Shown here: piece by piece, positions 32,466 through 42,023 of the stretch
How positions within the stretch are numbered: the stretch's first letter is position 1
Layout: every line of letters begins with the position of its first letter
Assembly (NCBI GenBank): GCA_046518185.1
Contig: JBKGRZ010000009.1
Coordinates: 59,178-123,177, forward strand
Direction of reading: 5' to 3'
DNA length: 64,000 nucleotides
DNA from: Scandinavium vulneris_A
Lineage (GTDB): Bacteria; Pseudomonadota; Gammaproteobacteria; Enterobacterales; Enterobacteriaceae
Program-made: the position numbers and the translations under genes
Notes under the pieces: generated by a model
Told to the model about the DNA's origin: nothing
The model's input: only the letters and a program-made list of their open reading frames with translations
The model's database searches: none

Positions 32466-33817
32466 CAAAGAAAAAAGCCAGACCCCGCATCAACCGGGGG
32501 ATATCACTGATTTCCGTGGCCATTGCGCTGACCATTGTTTTGCTGGCGGCACCTATCGGTATGGAGCGATATGCGAACTTTATTAACGAACAGAGCTGGG
32601 CTGTCACGGCCACGCATCTCGGCACGGTAAACCAGGGTGCCCGTCTGTATATTCAGGACAACTACGACACCTTGCTGAATCAGGTAAAAGGGGGGGGGAA
32701 AGTGACGGTAACGGGCCAGACGTTACGCGACAAGGGCTATCTGCCCGCCGGGTTTGCACTGTCCAATAACAGCACACAGACCTATATTCTGGCCGTCACC
32801 CGTAATCCGACGCAGACCGACAAGCTGGTCGCCTTTGTCCTGACAGCTGGCGGCCAGGAGCTGCCCTTCAAAGCCCAGCGTTACATTGCCCAGAACACTT
32901 CAGGTCTGGGAGGATATATATACCCAGCCAATGTGGCCAGCGGCGCCAGCGGGGGATGGCAGGTCAATCTGGCCAGCATGGGGCTCAGCGGACAGACGGG
33001 CCACCTGGTGACGTATTTGACCTCAGATGCGTTAGCCGGTGGTGCTGAAGAAAGCGATCGTTTGTATCGTTTTGCCGTGAATGGCCGCCCCGACCTGAAC
33101 CGCATGCATACCAATGTCGATATGAACGGCAATAACCTGAACAGCGCCAAAGCCGTGAATGCTCAAACGGGCACCTTCAGTGGGACCGTGACAGCGGGAA
33201 CTGTAACGTCAAAGGGTGACGTCCGAAGTCAGAGCGGCTGGCTCATTACGAAAGGCAGCAAGGGCTGGTTGAACGAAGACCACGGTGGCGGTCTTTATAT
33301 GGATGACAACAACTGGATAAAGTCCCTTAATGGGAAAGGCATTTTCACAACCGGTCAGGTTCAGGCTGGTTCAGTGCAGTCAAATGGGCGTATAACAGCG
33401 AACGAATTTGTTCAGCTCAATCGGGTAGCTTCGGTAGGGGTTTCGTGTCCTTCAAATGGGCTTATAGGCCGCGATTCATCGGGGGGGATACTTTCTTGTC
33501 AATCCGGTGTCTGGAAATCATCAGGTTCTACAGTGAACATCAGTGAAGGAATCATCGATTATGGGTCACATTTGGAAGAATTTGGCACCGCCTACCAAAT
33601 ACCCGATGATTCGTGTGTGATCGTAAACTATCCCCGACCTATGCGGACGGTATTCGCAATCAACGTGAGTATCGTCAACAACAAGAATACGAGCGGTGGT
33701 GAAATTTCGAGTGCTTATGCAACGAAGCTTAATGCAAGTCAGTTTCAGATCTGTGTGAAAAACAAAGGGTTTACAGCAAAACAAGACGTCGAGTGGCGGG
33801 CAATTGGCGTTTCATAA
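32462..33817 (+). CDS. pilV: PilV, minor pilin / tip adhesin, currently expressed form
   Basis: ATG 32462 overlaps the pilU stop as ATGA. The 451-residue protein has a prepilin-like N-terminus (GISLISVAIALTIVLLAAP), a long constant region containing the shufflon-type DMNGNNLNSAKAVNAQ and LSCQSGVWKSSG segments, and a variable tip encoded after the recombination site at 33496. In R64 the PilV tip selects recipient LPS during liquid mating. The tip in use here occupies 33518-33817; an alternative lies inverted downstream. Constant and variable parts differ visibly in base composition. Confidence 0.92.
   Translation: MTKKKARPRINRGISLISVAIALTIVLLAAPIGMERYANFINEQSWAVTATHLGTVNQGARLYIQDNYDTLLNQVKGGGKVTVTGQTLRDKGYLPAGFALSNNSTQTYILAVTRNPTQTDKLVAFVLTAGGQELPFKAQRYIAQNTSGLGGYIYPANVASGASGGWQVNLASMGLSGQTGHLVTYLTSDALAGGAEESDRLYRFAVNGRPDLNRMHTNVDMNGNNLNSAKAVNAQTGTFSGTVTAGTVTSKGDVRSQSGWLITKGSKGWLNEDHGGGLYMDDNNWIKSLNGKGIFTTGQVQAGSVQSNGRITANEFVQLNRVASVGVSCPSNGLIGRDSSGGILSCQSGVWKSSGSTVNISEGIIDYGSHLEEFGTAYQIPDDSCVIVNYPRPMRTVFAINVSIVNNKNTSGGEISSAYATKLNASQFQICVKNKGFTAKQDVEWRAIGVS
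33496..33517 (+). repeat. Shufflon recombination site (sfx-like), copy 1
   Basis: This 22-bp repeat, with core TCAATCCGGTGTCTGG, encodes the CQSGVWK junction of PilV and has an exact inverted copy at 34140-34161. The CAATCCGGT core resembles the R64 sfx repeats. Confidence 0.9.
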
Positions 33818-34139
33818 GTATTGAAAACAATTTCTGGAACCTTCTCAAATCCAGTGTCCGGAGATTGATGTTTTCCATTCAGTTAGTGGAGCAATTTACA
33901 ACAGCCTGAAAACACGCTGAGCCTTTTGAGTTGTTCGGCAGAGTGATGTAAAAACGGTTTTGCGCGGGATCTAAAGCCATCGAATCCGGTGAGTTGTGAT
34001 TGGAGCCATCCGACCAACTGCGTAGCGCGTAAGAGCCTCCTATCGCCGTCTGCCCCGCAGGACAATATGCGGAAGCGACGGATTTATTAGCACATGAGGT
34101 TTCCCCCCAAACAGTGTTCATCTTAATTTTGGCCGAACC
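33518..34139. other. Invertible shufflon segment with two opposed PilV tips
   Basis: The 622-bp interval is bounded by perfect inverted 22-bp sites and contains two convergent tip-coding frames, one joined to pilV (ending 33817) and one silent on the minus strand (ending 33879). Inversion would swap which tip is fused to PilV. Sixty-one bases lie between the two stops. Confidence 0.88.
33879..34139 (-). pseudogene. Silent alternative pilV 3' end (shufflon cassette)
   Basis: On the minus strand the frame enters from the inverted sfx site as CQSGVWKGSAKIKMN and continues for about 87 codons (TVWGETSCANKSVASAYC ... LPNNSKGSACFQAVVNCSTN) to a stop at 33879. It lacks its own start and promoter; it is a partial gene expressed only after inversion. 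Its paired cysteines differ from the tip now in use, implying another receptor specificity. Confidence 0.88.
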
Positions 34140-34161
34140 TTTCCAGACACCGGATTGACAA
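34140..34161 (-). repeat. Shufflon recombination site (sfx-like), copy 2
   Basis: This is the exact inverted copy of the site at 33496-33517. Overlapping it, 34156-34167 (TGACAATCCGGT) is a half-site in the other orientation, perhaps the scar of a lost cassette. Confidence 0.9.
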
Positions 34162-34211
34162 TCCGGTAAACGGCATTAAAGTTCACCCCTTTTTCCTGAA
34201 GGGGTGAACTA

Positions 34212-35326
34212 GTGTCTGGTAAGAAAGTTGTTACGCTCAGTGTTGCTATAGACCGGTACATCAATACAGTTTCCTCTGAAAAAAAGGATGGAAACAAGAA
34301 TTGTATAGAGCCAATGTGATAAAAAGGTATGAATTAGCCAGCAAACCGCCCTATGAAATAACCTCTGTTGATATTTCTATGTATCGTGATGAAAGATCCG
34401 AAACTTTCAATGACCGAACTAAAAAGAAAATATCACCTAACACTGTAAGACTTGAACTGGCCTTCTTGTCTTCGGTTTTTAAAATGGCTCAGGTCGAGTG
34501 AGGGCTATGCAATAGCAACCCAGTACTTGCGGTGCGTAAACCCAAAATTGGAAAAGGCAGAGAAAGGAGGCTTCTAAAAAGAGAGGAAAGAATAATATCA
34601 AATGACTTTAAAGAATTTGATTACACTTTCTATGTGATTTTTCATCTCGCAATTGAAACAGCGATGAGGCAAGGAGAGATTCTCAGCCTCGACTGGAAAT
34701 ACATCAACTTGAGCATAGGGGTAGCGCATTTACCCGAAACAAAAAACGGCACATGGAGAGATGTTCCTTTATCTAAAAAGGCACGCGAACTTTTACTTAG
34801 TCTTGAGCCTAAAGTAAGTGGTCGAGTCTTTTCGTTAACGGCTAATGCTTTCAAGTCGAAATGGAGAAAGCGGATTATTCACTTGGGGATTGTTGACCTC
34901 CGATTCCATGACCTGCGCCATGAGGCGATTAGTCGTTTGTTTGAATTGGGAACATTGAATATCATTGAAGTAGCGGCAATTTCCGGTCACAAATCGCTGG
35001 CAATGCTCAAACGATATACACATTTAAAAGCGTATCAACTGGTGAAAAAAATAGACGCAAAGAACAAAAGAGTCAGCAAAGTTGCATCATACTTTGTACC
35101 TTATCCCGGTGTATTAGCAGAGACCACCAATGGCGTTACAGTTTCGTTTATAGACTTTGATGAATTTATTGTCTTTGGTGAGAACAAACTTGTCGCCATA
35201 TCAAATGCTTCAGTTGAATTATTGAAGCGACTGGCCACTGCTGCCCAGGCAGGATCATCAATCCCTGAGCCCGGTCAATTCGGCACACTTAATGACGATG
35301 TGGTGTTGATTAACCCTTTAATGTGA
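34212..35326 (+). pseudogene. rci: Rci shufflon recombinase, disrupted by frameshift and nonsense mutation
   Basis: Starting at GTG 34212 (after AAGGGGTG) the reading frame follows R64 Rci but breaks twice. First, a run of seven A (34279-34285) needs eight to restore SSEKKGWKQELYRANVIKRY, so one A is missing. Second, TGA at 34499-34501 replaces the expected Trp in VEWG. Beyond that a normal tyrosine recombinase follows with the catalytic R in ETAMRQGEIL, HDLRHEA, ISGHKSLAM and the nucleophile Tyr in LKRYTHL. With both lesions no active Rci should be made, unless they are sequence errors. Confidence 0.88.
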
Positions 35327-35547
35327 ACAGGCAAGATGATATGACGAAATATAAAATCAACAATCCTTTCCTTATGGCAAAAACAGGTCATTCAGCACCA
35401 TTGTCAATTAGTTATTTCAATGCTAATAGCGCAAGTTACAGATAAGCTGCTTTAACTTTTCGTCTCCCATCGTTTAGCTCAATATTTTTATCCCCTATTG
35501 CACATGGCTACGATCACTCGTCGCCGTGTTAATTCAGGAATTTCCAC

Positions 35548-36003
35548 ATGAAGATTATTACTCTTGCCGCGCTGGCATGCGTTCTGCTGTCCGGTTGTCA
35601 GCCGCAGCATGCGCCAACCACATCCGTTACCGTGCCGCAGGCATCCGCTGATGCCTCACAGCTGCGCAATACACAACAACAACTTTATCAGGACGGCGCG
35701 CTAAACCAGACGCCCGGCCGTATTGCAGCCTCATTCACCGCCAACAGCGACAGGCTGTCTCTGGACTGGGAAGGCGATGCCATTGAGCTCCTGGCCCAAC
35801 TGGCCCGACAACGTGGTCTTAACTTTGGCTACATCGGCGTTCGCCTGCCTCTGCCCGTCAGTGTTCACGTCAGCAACATCACCTTCGAAAACCTGCTCCG
35901 CCAGCTGGAAACGCAGATTGGCTGGCGCGCAACCTTGAAGCAACAGCCGCTGGAGCTGCATCTTTATTTCGCTTTACCTGATAAGGGAGGTCGCCTTGCA
36001 TGA
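35548..36003 (+). CDS. traH: TraH, DotD-like outer-membrane lipoprotein
   Basis: A 151-residue lipoprotein (lipobox LLSGC near residue 17) whose folded part has the secretin N0/N1-like style of DotD (LSLDWEGDAIELLAQLARQRGLNFGYIGVRLPLPVSVHVSNITFENLLRQLETQIG). DotD with DotC anchors DotH in the outer membrane core complex. First gene of the tra operon after the shufflon; overlaps traI by four bases. traEFG of R64 are missing here. Confidence 0.9.
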   Translation: MKIITLAALACVLLSGCQPQHAPTTSVTVPQASADASQLRNTQQQLYQDGALNQTPGRIAASFTANSDRLSLDWEGDAIELLAQLARQRGLNFGYIGVRLPLPVSVHVSNITFENLLRQLETQIGWRATLKQQPLELHLYFALPDKGGRLA

Positions 36004-36788
36004 AACGATCGTTACTTGCCGGTCTGCTGTTATTCAGCACCCTGCCGGCGCTCGCAGACGATGCGCCACCCGGCAGCATTCAGGATTACCTGAACCCGGC
36101 CGCGAATGACTACAACGGCCTGAGTGATACGGTCTGGCAGATGCTCAATGATGCTGGTCAGACCGTCGGCTTTCAGGGGGGGAAAGCCCAGCGCGCCTGG
36201 GAATTACGCCAGATACTGACGGAACGGGACAGCACCCTCAACGCGATGTACGACTTCCGCCCCCTTATCAGCCGGCAGGGATACCTGCCGCCGGTCATTG
36301 CCACCTCCGCCGATCTGGCTCACGTCACATCTGACCAGATCCGCACGGCATACCGGACTTACAACATTCTGGTCCCGGCCCGCTTCGTCAGTAATCCTCC
36401 TGGCTGGCGTACCTGGCTTCTGCCTGGTCTGGCCAACAAACGCATCGATGCACCGGACGCCAGCGTGCGGCCAAAAAACAGCAAAGAAAAAGCCGTCTGG
36501 GAAGCCGCTGTTCGCAAGGGCTGGGAAGATGGCCGTCAAAGTGCTGACAGGACACTGGAGTCGAATTTTAACCGTCTGACCCGTGATTACACCGGCATGC
36601 TGCGCTACTCCACGTTACTGCAGCAGGGCATCATCCAGGCGCCGGATGTGAAGGAAACACAGCAGAGTGTCACCGGAAGCCGTGATGAGCTGATGATTGG
36701 CGACAAGGTCAAACGCATTCAGGATCCTGCCGGATTCGTGGTGGACAAAAACAAATGGAAGCCTGTTATTCGTAAGGGGGCGCAATGA
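36000..36788 (+). CDS. traI: TraI, DotC-like core complex protein
   Basis: The 262-residue precursor has a signal peptide (LLAGLLLFSTLPALA) and matches DotC family features: TLNAMYDFRPLI, GYLPPVI, DQIRTAYRTYNILVPARFVSNPPGWRTWL. DotC and DotD target DotH to the outer membrane. This TraI is unrelated to the F-plasmid relaxase of the same name. Overlaps both traH and traJ as ATGA. Confidence 0.9.
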   Translation: MKRSLLAGLLLFSTLPALADDAPPGSIQDYLNPAANDYNGLSDTVWQMLNDAGQTVGFQGGKAQRAWELRQILTERDSTLNAMYDFRPLISRQGYLPPVIATSADLAHVTSDQIRTAYRTYNILVPARFVSNPPGWRTWLLPGLANKRIDAPDASVRPKNSKEKAVWEAAVRKGWEDGRQSADRTLESNFNRLTRDYTGMLRYSTLLQQGIIQAPDVKETQQSVTGSRDELMIGDKVKRIQDPAGFVVDKNKWKPVIRKGAQ

Positions 36789-37942
36789 CGTTCCCCGCAT
36801 TCAGTTTTCATGAGCACGGCGGTCTGCATGCCGACAGCCTCCGGGCATTTCTGGTTCACTGCGCCCGTCACAGTGTCTCCGACATTTTCATGCAGGGAGG
36901 CGGTCCGCTGGTCGTGGATTTGCACGGTCGTAAACTTCGCGCCAGTGAGTTTCGTATCGAGCCGCCACAGCTGGCGAGACTGATGGATGATGTGTTCTCG
37001 GAGCAAATCAAAGGCGACCTGAAGGCCGGTAAAGGCGTTGACCGGGCACTGCAACTGACCGGTGATATGTACAACCGCTACGGGCTGGCGCGCGGCGAAA
37101 GCCTGCGCTTTCGCTGCAACTTTGTGCAGGCCACGATCGGTGATTACGACATGGTGCCGGCCCTGACCCTGCGAACGATCCCGACAGTCATCCCGGAGCT
37201 CGACGCTCTGGGGCTGGAAGAGGATTTACTCTCGGTCCTGCTCCCCCACAAAGGCCTTGGCCTGATAACGGGAGAAACCGGGTCGGGTAAGTCCACCTTT
37301 CTGGCGTCTGTCTATCAGCACTGTGCGCTACACGACCCCGACCGCAAGATAGTCACGGCGGAAGACCCTATCGAGTTTCTGCTGAACTTCCCGGGTGCTG
37401 TCCTGATGCCAGAACAGTCACAGATAGGCAGGGACGTAACGTCATTCGCCGAACATCTTCGTCTGACGCTGCGCCGTGCCCCGGGAGTGATTGGGGTGGG
37501 TGAGATTCGTGACCCGGCGACACTCAGCGGTGCCATCATGAATGGTCAGTCCGGGCACCTCTGTCTGTCCACCATGCACACCAACTCCCCCGGGGAGACT
37601 ATCCCCCGCGCTCTGATGCTCATCCCTGAGGACCAGCGTGAGGCGATGGCCTGGAACCTGCTCAGTAACCTGCAGTACGTCATTACCCAGCGCCTGCTTC
37701 GAACCACGGACGGTAAACGTCAGTCGATCAGGGAATACCTGATATTTGATGATGAGGTTAAAGAGTCACTTGGCCTGCTGAAGCACACCCAGTGGCGTAC
37801 CTGGATTGATAGTCACCTCAGTGAACGCGAAGCGCGAATGAGTGATAAAGCCTGGCGGCTATATCAGGAAGGGAGAATCGACCGGAAAGAACTCCTGACA
37901 GTCATCACCCCACGTGAAATGACGCGGAGGGAAGCATTATGA
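36785..37942 (+). CDS. traJ: TraJ, DotB-like secretion ATPase
   Basis: A PilT/VirB11-type hexameric ATPase of 385 residues with Walker A GETGSGKS at 163-170, an Asp box (VTAEDPIEF), Walker B (GVIGVGEIRDPATL) and His box (HLCLSTMHTNS). It supplies energy at the cytoplasmic base of the type IVB apparatus. Overlaps traI and traK by four bases each. Confidence 0.93.
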   Translation: MTFPAFSFHEHGGLHADSLRAFLVHCARHSVSDIFMQGGGPLVVDLHGRKLRASEFRIEPPQLARLMDDVFSEQIKGDLKAGKGVDRALQLTGDMYNRYGLARGESLRFRCNFVQATIGDYDMVPALTLRTIPTVIPELDALGLEEDLLSVLLPHKGLGLITGETGSGKSTFLASVYQHCALHDPDRKIVTAEDPIEFLLNFPGAVLMPEQSQIGRDVTSFAEHLRLTLRRAPGVIGVGEIRDPATLSGAIMNGQSGHLCLSTMHTNSPGETIPRALMLIPEDQREAMAWNLLSNLQYVITQRLLRTTDGKRQSIREYLIFDDEVKESLGLLKHTQWRTWIDSHLSEREARMSDKAWRLYQEGRIDRKELLTVITPREMTRREAL

Positions 37943-38199
37943 AAATCTGTGAATGGCGGGATGCAGGCCGGCGGCTGGAAGTCGCGGGCATTCCGGTTGT
38001 CCTGTTTGCGTTGTACTTCGCGTGGTTCCAGTGGCCTGAGACCAGCACACTCTGGGCGGTCACGCTTCTGATTATTTTCTTTCGGATCCTATCCTTCTTC
38101 GGCTTCACCATCACCGTTCTCTGGCAACGACTGATTAGCCTCCTGCGTGGCAGGCAGCTGACCGGACGTCCGTGGTGGTACCGCCGGTTCTTTGAATAA
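37939..38199 (+). CDS. traK: TraK, IcmT-like small membrane protein
   Basis: An 86-residue protein with two membrane helices (VVLFALYFAWFQW and LLIIFFRILSFFGF) and the IcmT-type end (RGRQLTGRPWWYRRFFE). IcmT is needed for the Dot/Icm inner-membrane complex. It overlaps traJ by four bases and is 15 bases before the primase gene. Confidence 0.88.
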   Translation: MKICEWRDAGRRLEVAGIPVVLFALYFAWFQWPETSTLWAVTLLIIFFRILSFFGFTITVLWQRLISLLRGRQLTGRPWWYRRFFE

Positions 38200-38214
38200 A
38201 AGCAGGAACTGATT

Positions 38215-41200
38215 ATGCAAAAACGTACCTACCTCACTATCACGCCGGACAGCAAAAAGGACGCATTACGTGCTGCCGGACGGCTGGCAAGCGGTGATTA
38301 CGCCCTCGAATATGACCGTTCTGAAAAACTCTGGTTTGCAAAGTCAGACGCAGAACTGGAAAAGGTTAAGGCCTGGCTTCCCGAAAATACGGCCCTGAAC
38401 CTGAACCAGACCACCACCGACAACCTGACGCCGGCGGAGGAGTTTGCGCAGGTGCTTCAGGATGCAGGCTTCATTCTGCCCGCAAACGGTCTGCCGGAAA
38501 TGGATGGTAAGCGGCACAGGATGGCCACTGAGGGCGATAAAACCGGCGCCACTTCCGGCGTATATCAGGGTTTTCTCGATGGCCGGCCGGCAGGCTGGTA
38601 CCAGGATCACCGGGCAAGTGAAGGAAAGGTGAACTGGACCTCCACGGGATCACACACCTATGACCCGGCAGAGGCGATTAAGCAGCGGGCACTGACCGCG
38701 CAAAAACGCTGGGACAGGGAAATCGCGTCACAGCTGGAGTTTTCCAAAATGGGAAAAACCCTTACGCGACAATGGAGCAAAATGCCCCCGGCACCCGACA
38801 CGCATGCGTACCTGGCCCGAAAAGGGGTACCGGCTGCGGAAGGTGTTCGTCTGGATAAATACGACAACCTGGTTATTCCCCTGCGAAACAGTGCCGGCGA
38901 GCTCCGTACCCTGCAGTACATCAAACCTGACGGCACCAAGAACCTGAAGAAAAACGCTGAGAAAACCGGCAATTTCTTTGTGGTGGGGGGTGAGCTCAGC
39001 CCGCAGCGGCCTGTGCTGTATGCAGAAGGTTATGCGACAGCCGCAAGCCTGCATCTTGCGACAGGAATGCCCGTCGTAATGACGGTAGATGCCGGCAATC
39101 TAGTGACAGTGTCACGGAATCTGAAAGAACGTTTTCCGGATAACCATCATATCATCCTCGGTGAAGACGACTTCACCAAAACCAACACCCGGGGTGAGCA
39201 GGACAATAAAGGCGCGAAAAAGGCACAGGAAGCAGCAGCGGCCATCAATGGCATTTACATCATCCCGTCTTTCACAGAAAGCGAACGCGCACAGGCGTTC
39301 GCCGGCACCGCTGCCTTCAGCGACTTTAACGATGTTCACGTGGCCAACGGGCTGGATGCGGTTCGCGAACAGCTGGCACCCGTATTCGATGAACTCATTC
39401 CCGACTGGCGTCAGACCCTTACGGAGATTCACAGCATGCCTGACAACGACATCCGGCAGGATGAACCTGCCGTTCCCTTTGCTGACATCACGGATTACCC
39501 GGACTTCGGTGCGGAATTTCAGGAAGCATTTCCGCAGTTCGATGACTTTCTGAATAACACGCCGGACCCCGCTTCCACGCTGACGGGTAGCGAGGAAATG
39601 GCTGCACACGCCCCCGATGAACAGGCTACCCTGCAGATATCCGACGAGCCGGTGTTATCTCCGGAGCCGGCCATACCGGATGCCACCCCCGGGGAAACAC
39701 CGCCAGTAACTGCGCCAGATGTACCGCCCGTTATCAACGATGCGACGGATAATCCGGAGCAGCAGAGTGCGCCACAGGCAGACACGGTGAATGCCGAAGT
39801 GCCACCGGAGGCCAGCCCGCTTGTTCCGGACGCCATGGCTGAGGAGCTGGTTGCCGATGCCAGCATTCCGCCGGTCACAGAGCCGCCATTGAAAACCGCG
39901 TCATCGCAGGAAGAACAGCCGCAGCAGCCGGCAGCAGAAAACGATGCCACACCGGTTGCGGAAAATGGCTTCGCCTTCACTTTTGGCCGCCTGCCGGGTG
40001 ATGTCAGCCCTGAAGGTCCGGAAGTGGCCCGCATAAATCTGGATGAGCTCCTGCAGGGACTGACCAGCCGCCAGGAAGACAGAACCTGGGTGTACGCGCT
40101 CGATGGCGAGGACGCGTTCCGCGACTACGGCGATCGCATCGTCATGGCCTCACCACAGGCCAGCGAAAATGACCGCATGATCCTGGCCGCACTGCTCTCG
40201 GCTAAAGCCAATCAGCGCGGCGCCGTGGAAGTGACCGGTAGCCCTGAGTTCATCGAGCGCACACTGACGCTGATTGCCGATCACAACATTGATGTGCATC
40301 TGAAAAACCCGCAGCAGCGCGAACAGTTTGAGGCCCTGCTGCAGGCCAGAGCCGCTGAAGCGACGGCAAAGAATGGCCTCACTATCAGCACCCCCGGACA
40401 GGAATCTGCCCCGTCACCTGCCGCGAATGCTTCGCATGCATCGTCTGCATCACCTGCAGCACAGGATGCGCCGCTGCCAGCCAGCGGGAATGACGCCGCC
40501 ACTCAGGCTCCTCCAAAGGTACCTCAACCTGCAGCACCGGAAATGAGTGTCTTTGAGAAAGAGACGCTACGAACAGGACTGACCGGAAAACTGCTTGAAT
40601 CCGGGCGGGCACCCTATCAGTTCGACAAAGCGAATACAGAGAGCTTTTACGTCCAGCTGCGCACGAAAACGGGCAATAAAACCTACTGGGGTGTGGAGCT
40701 CGAGCAAGCGCTGAAAGACAGCGGTCAGACGCACGGGGATATGGTGAAGCTGCAATATCTGGGTAAGAAGCCGGTGACCGTCAATGTTCCCGTGACGGAC
40801 AAGGATGGTGTCGTTACCGGGTATGAGCGCCAGGAGAAACACCGCAACCACTGGTCAATGACCCCGGCCCAGGATAACCGCCTGCTGGTTGCTGACCGGC
40901 ACAATGTCGCGCCGGCAGAACTTTCGGCGTATGACGGCAATGCGTTCTGGCAGCTGCAGCAGCAGGTTGTTCAGGCTGCAGCCCTGTCTTTATCGGTACC
41001 GGACCCGCGCGGCCATGGCCTGCTGTATACCGGCCCGGACGGAGAAGGACAAAAGCCGCCACAGTCTCCCCCTGAAAACGCCGTGGTTCCTGCCTTATCC
41101 AAAGCGGCCGGGTCGGTGGTTATGCATGCGGCAGGCGCTGAAGGCGAACTGCTGACGCACCTGGTGAAAGGCCATGGTGATTATCTTCAGGGCGTGATGC

Positions 41201-41559
41201 GTCATGAGGGTGAACTGCGCCATGTACTGGCCCGGGTCTGCACGGGCGCCAACGGAAATACCTGGCTTGCCGTGAATACCGTTGCTGATTCTGGCGCACT
41301 CGCCTTGATTGGCCATGGCTCGGCCGTCAACGTGATGAAGAATGGTGAAGCGCAGCGGGACACCTTTGCATTTCAGCTTAATGGGAAGGACGCACCAAAA
41401 TTTGCCGTCCCTCTGGTCTCCCCGGAAAAGATCCCGCCGGCCCTGCACAGCAAGCTAGGGTTCGACAAACCCTGGACACCACCGAAAGCACCGGCGCCGG
41501 AGCCGGAGCAGGCACCCCGGGCGCAGGCTAAGCCGGCTAATCAACCGCAACCCATGTGA
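38215..41559 (+). CDS. Large Toprim-domain conjugative DNA primase
   Basis: A 1,114-residue protein at the site occupied by sog in R64. The N-terminal third has the TraC/LtrC-type primase layout: a DUF5710-like opening, RQWSKMPPAPDTHAYLARKGVPAAEGVRL, LVIPLRNSAGELRTLQYI, then a Toprim core (PVLYAEGYATAASLHLATG ... HHIILGEDDFTKTNTRGEQDNKGAKKAQEAA). Two Pro/Ala/Glu-rich linkers (about residues 440-600 and 720-780) separate C-terminal regions. It should prime the complementary strand in the recipient. It is not a close relative of R64 Sog, so I give no symbol. Confidence 0.82.
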   Translation: MQKRTYLTITPDSKKDALRAAGRLASGDYALEYDRSEKLWFAKSDAELEKVKAWLPENTALNLNQTTTDNLTPAEEFAQVLQDAGFILPANGLPEMDGKRHRMATEGDKTGATSGVYQGFLDGRPAGWYQDHRASEGKVNWTSTGSHTYDPAEAIKQRALTAQKRWDREIASQLEFSKMGKTLTRQWSKMPPAPDTHAYLARKGVPAAEGVRLDKYDNLVIPLRNSAGELRTLQYIKPDGTKNLKKNAEKTGNFFVVGGELSPQRPVLYAEGYATAASLHLATGMPVVMTVDAGNLVTVSRNLKERFPDNHHIILGEDDFTKTNTRGEQDNKGAKKAQEAAAAINGIYIIPSFTESERAQAFAGTAAFSDFNDVHVANGLDAVREQLAPVFDELIPDWRQTLTEIHSMPDNDIRQDEPAVPFADITDYPDFGAEFQEAFPQFDDFLNNTPDPASTLTGSEEMAAHAPDEQATLQISDEPVLSPEPAIPDATPGETPPVTAPDVPPVINDATDNPEQQSAPQADTVNAEVPPEASPLVPDAMAEELVADASIPPVTEPPLKTASSQEEQPQQPAAENDATPVAENGFAFTFGRLPGDVSPEGPEVARINLDELLQGLTSRQEDRTWVYALDGEDAFRDYGDRIVMASPQASENDRMILAALLSAKANQRGAVEVTGSPEFIERTLTLIADHNIDVHLKNPQQREQFEALLQARAAEATAKNGLTISTPGQESAPSPAANASHASSASPAAQDAPLPASGNDAATQAPPKVPQPAAPEMSVFEKETLRTGLTGKLLESGRAPYQFDKANTESFYVQLRTKTGNKTYWGVELEQALKDSGQTHGDMVKLQYLGKKPVTVNVPVTDKDGVVTGYERQEKHRNHWSMTPAQDNRLLVADRHNVAPAELSAYDGNAFWQLQQQVVQAAALSLSVPDPRGHGLLYTGPDGEGQKPPQSPPENAVVPALSKAAGSVVMHAAGAEGELLTHLVKGHGDYLQGVMRHEGELRHVLARVCTGANGNTWLAVNTVADSGALALIGHGSAVNVMKNGEAQRDTFAFQLNGKDAPKFAVPLVSPEKIPPALHSKLGFDKPWTPPKAPAPEPEQAPRAQAKPANQPQPM

Positions 41560-41566
41560 GGACCTC

Positions 41567-42010
41567 ATGCGTAAAATGCTCTGTACCACCCTTGTGTTCC
41601 TGGCGTGCCTTCCTGCCGCCGAGGCGGCTTCCTGCCGGGCAGGCACTGCGGCAAAAGCCGGCAGTGAAGCGGGTTATAACCGCGCCAAAGAAGCCGCTGA
41701 TGCCTGGTCACAACGGCAGGACAATGTCACATCATCGCTGGCCGACTGTTTGGGAAATATTTCCACCACCATTACCGCCCCGACGTTTCCCAACCTGGCC
41801 GACGTCATGAATCAGATTGGCCAAAAGATTTGTCAGGCGGCCCGCGACAAAATCAGTGACTACGTTCCCCCGACCATTGACCCCTGGGGAGACTATGCCG
41901 CCAGTAGCGGCATTTCGTCGTACACCTCGGGAACGAAGTCCATTCCCGTCTCCACACAGACGTCCACGACGGCCACTGACAGTGGCCGTTCTTTCATCTC
42001 ACTGAACTGA
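41567..42010 (+). CDS. traL: TraL, small secreted transfer protein
   Basis: A 147-residue precursor with a signal peptide (LCTTLVFLACLPAAEA) followed by a hydrophilic, serine/threonine-rich mature part with three cysteines. It matches R64 TraL in position (after the primase gene, before traM) and type. Its role in the transfer apparatus is not defined. The start ATG 41567 follows GTGAGGACC. Confidence 0.78.
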   Translation: MRKMLCTTLVFLACLPAAEAASCRAGTAAKAGSEAGYNRAKEAADAWSQRQDNVTSSLADCLGNISTTITAPTFPNLADVMNQIGQKICQAARDKISDYVPPTIDPWGDYAASSGISSYTSGTKSIPVSTQTSTTATDSGRSFISLN

Positions 42011-42023
42011 CGGAAATTACCCA

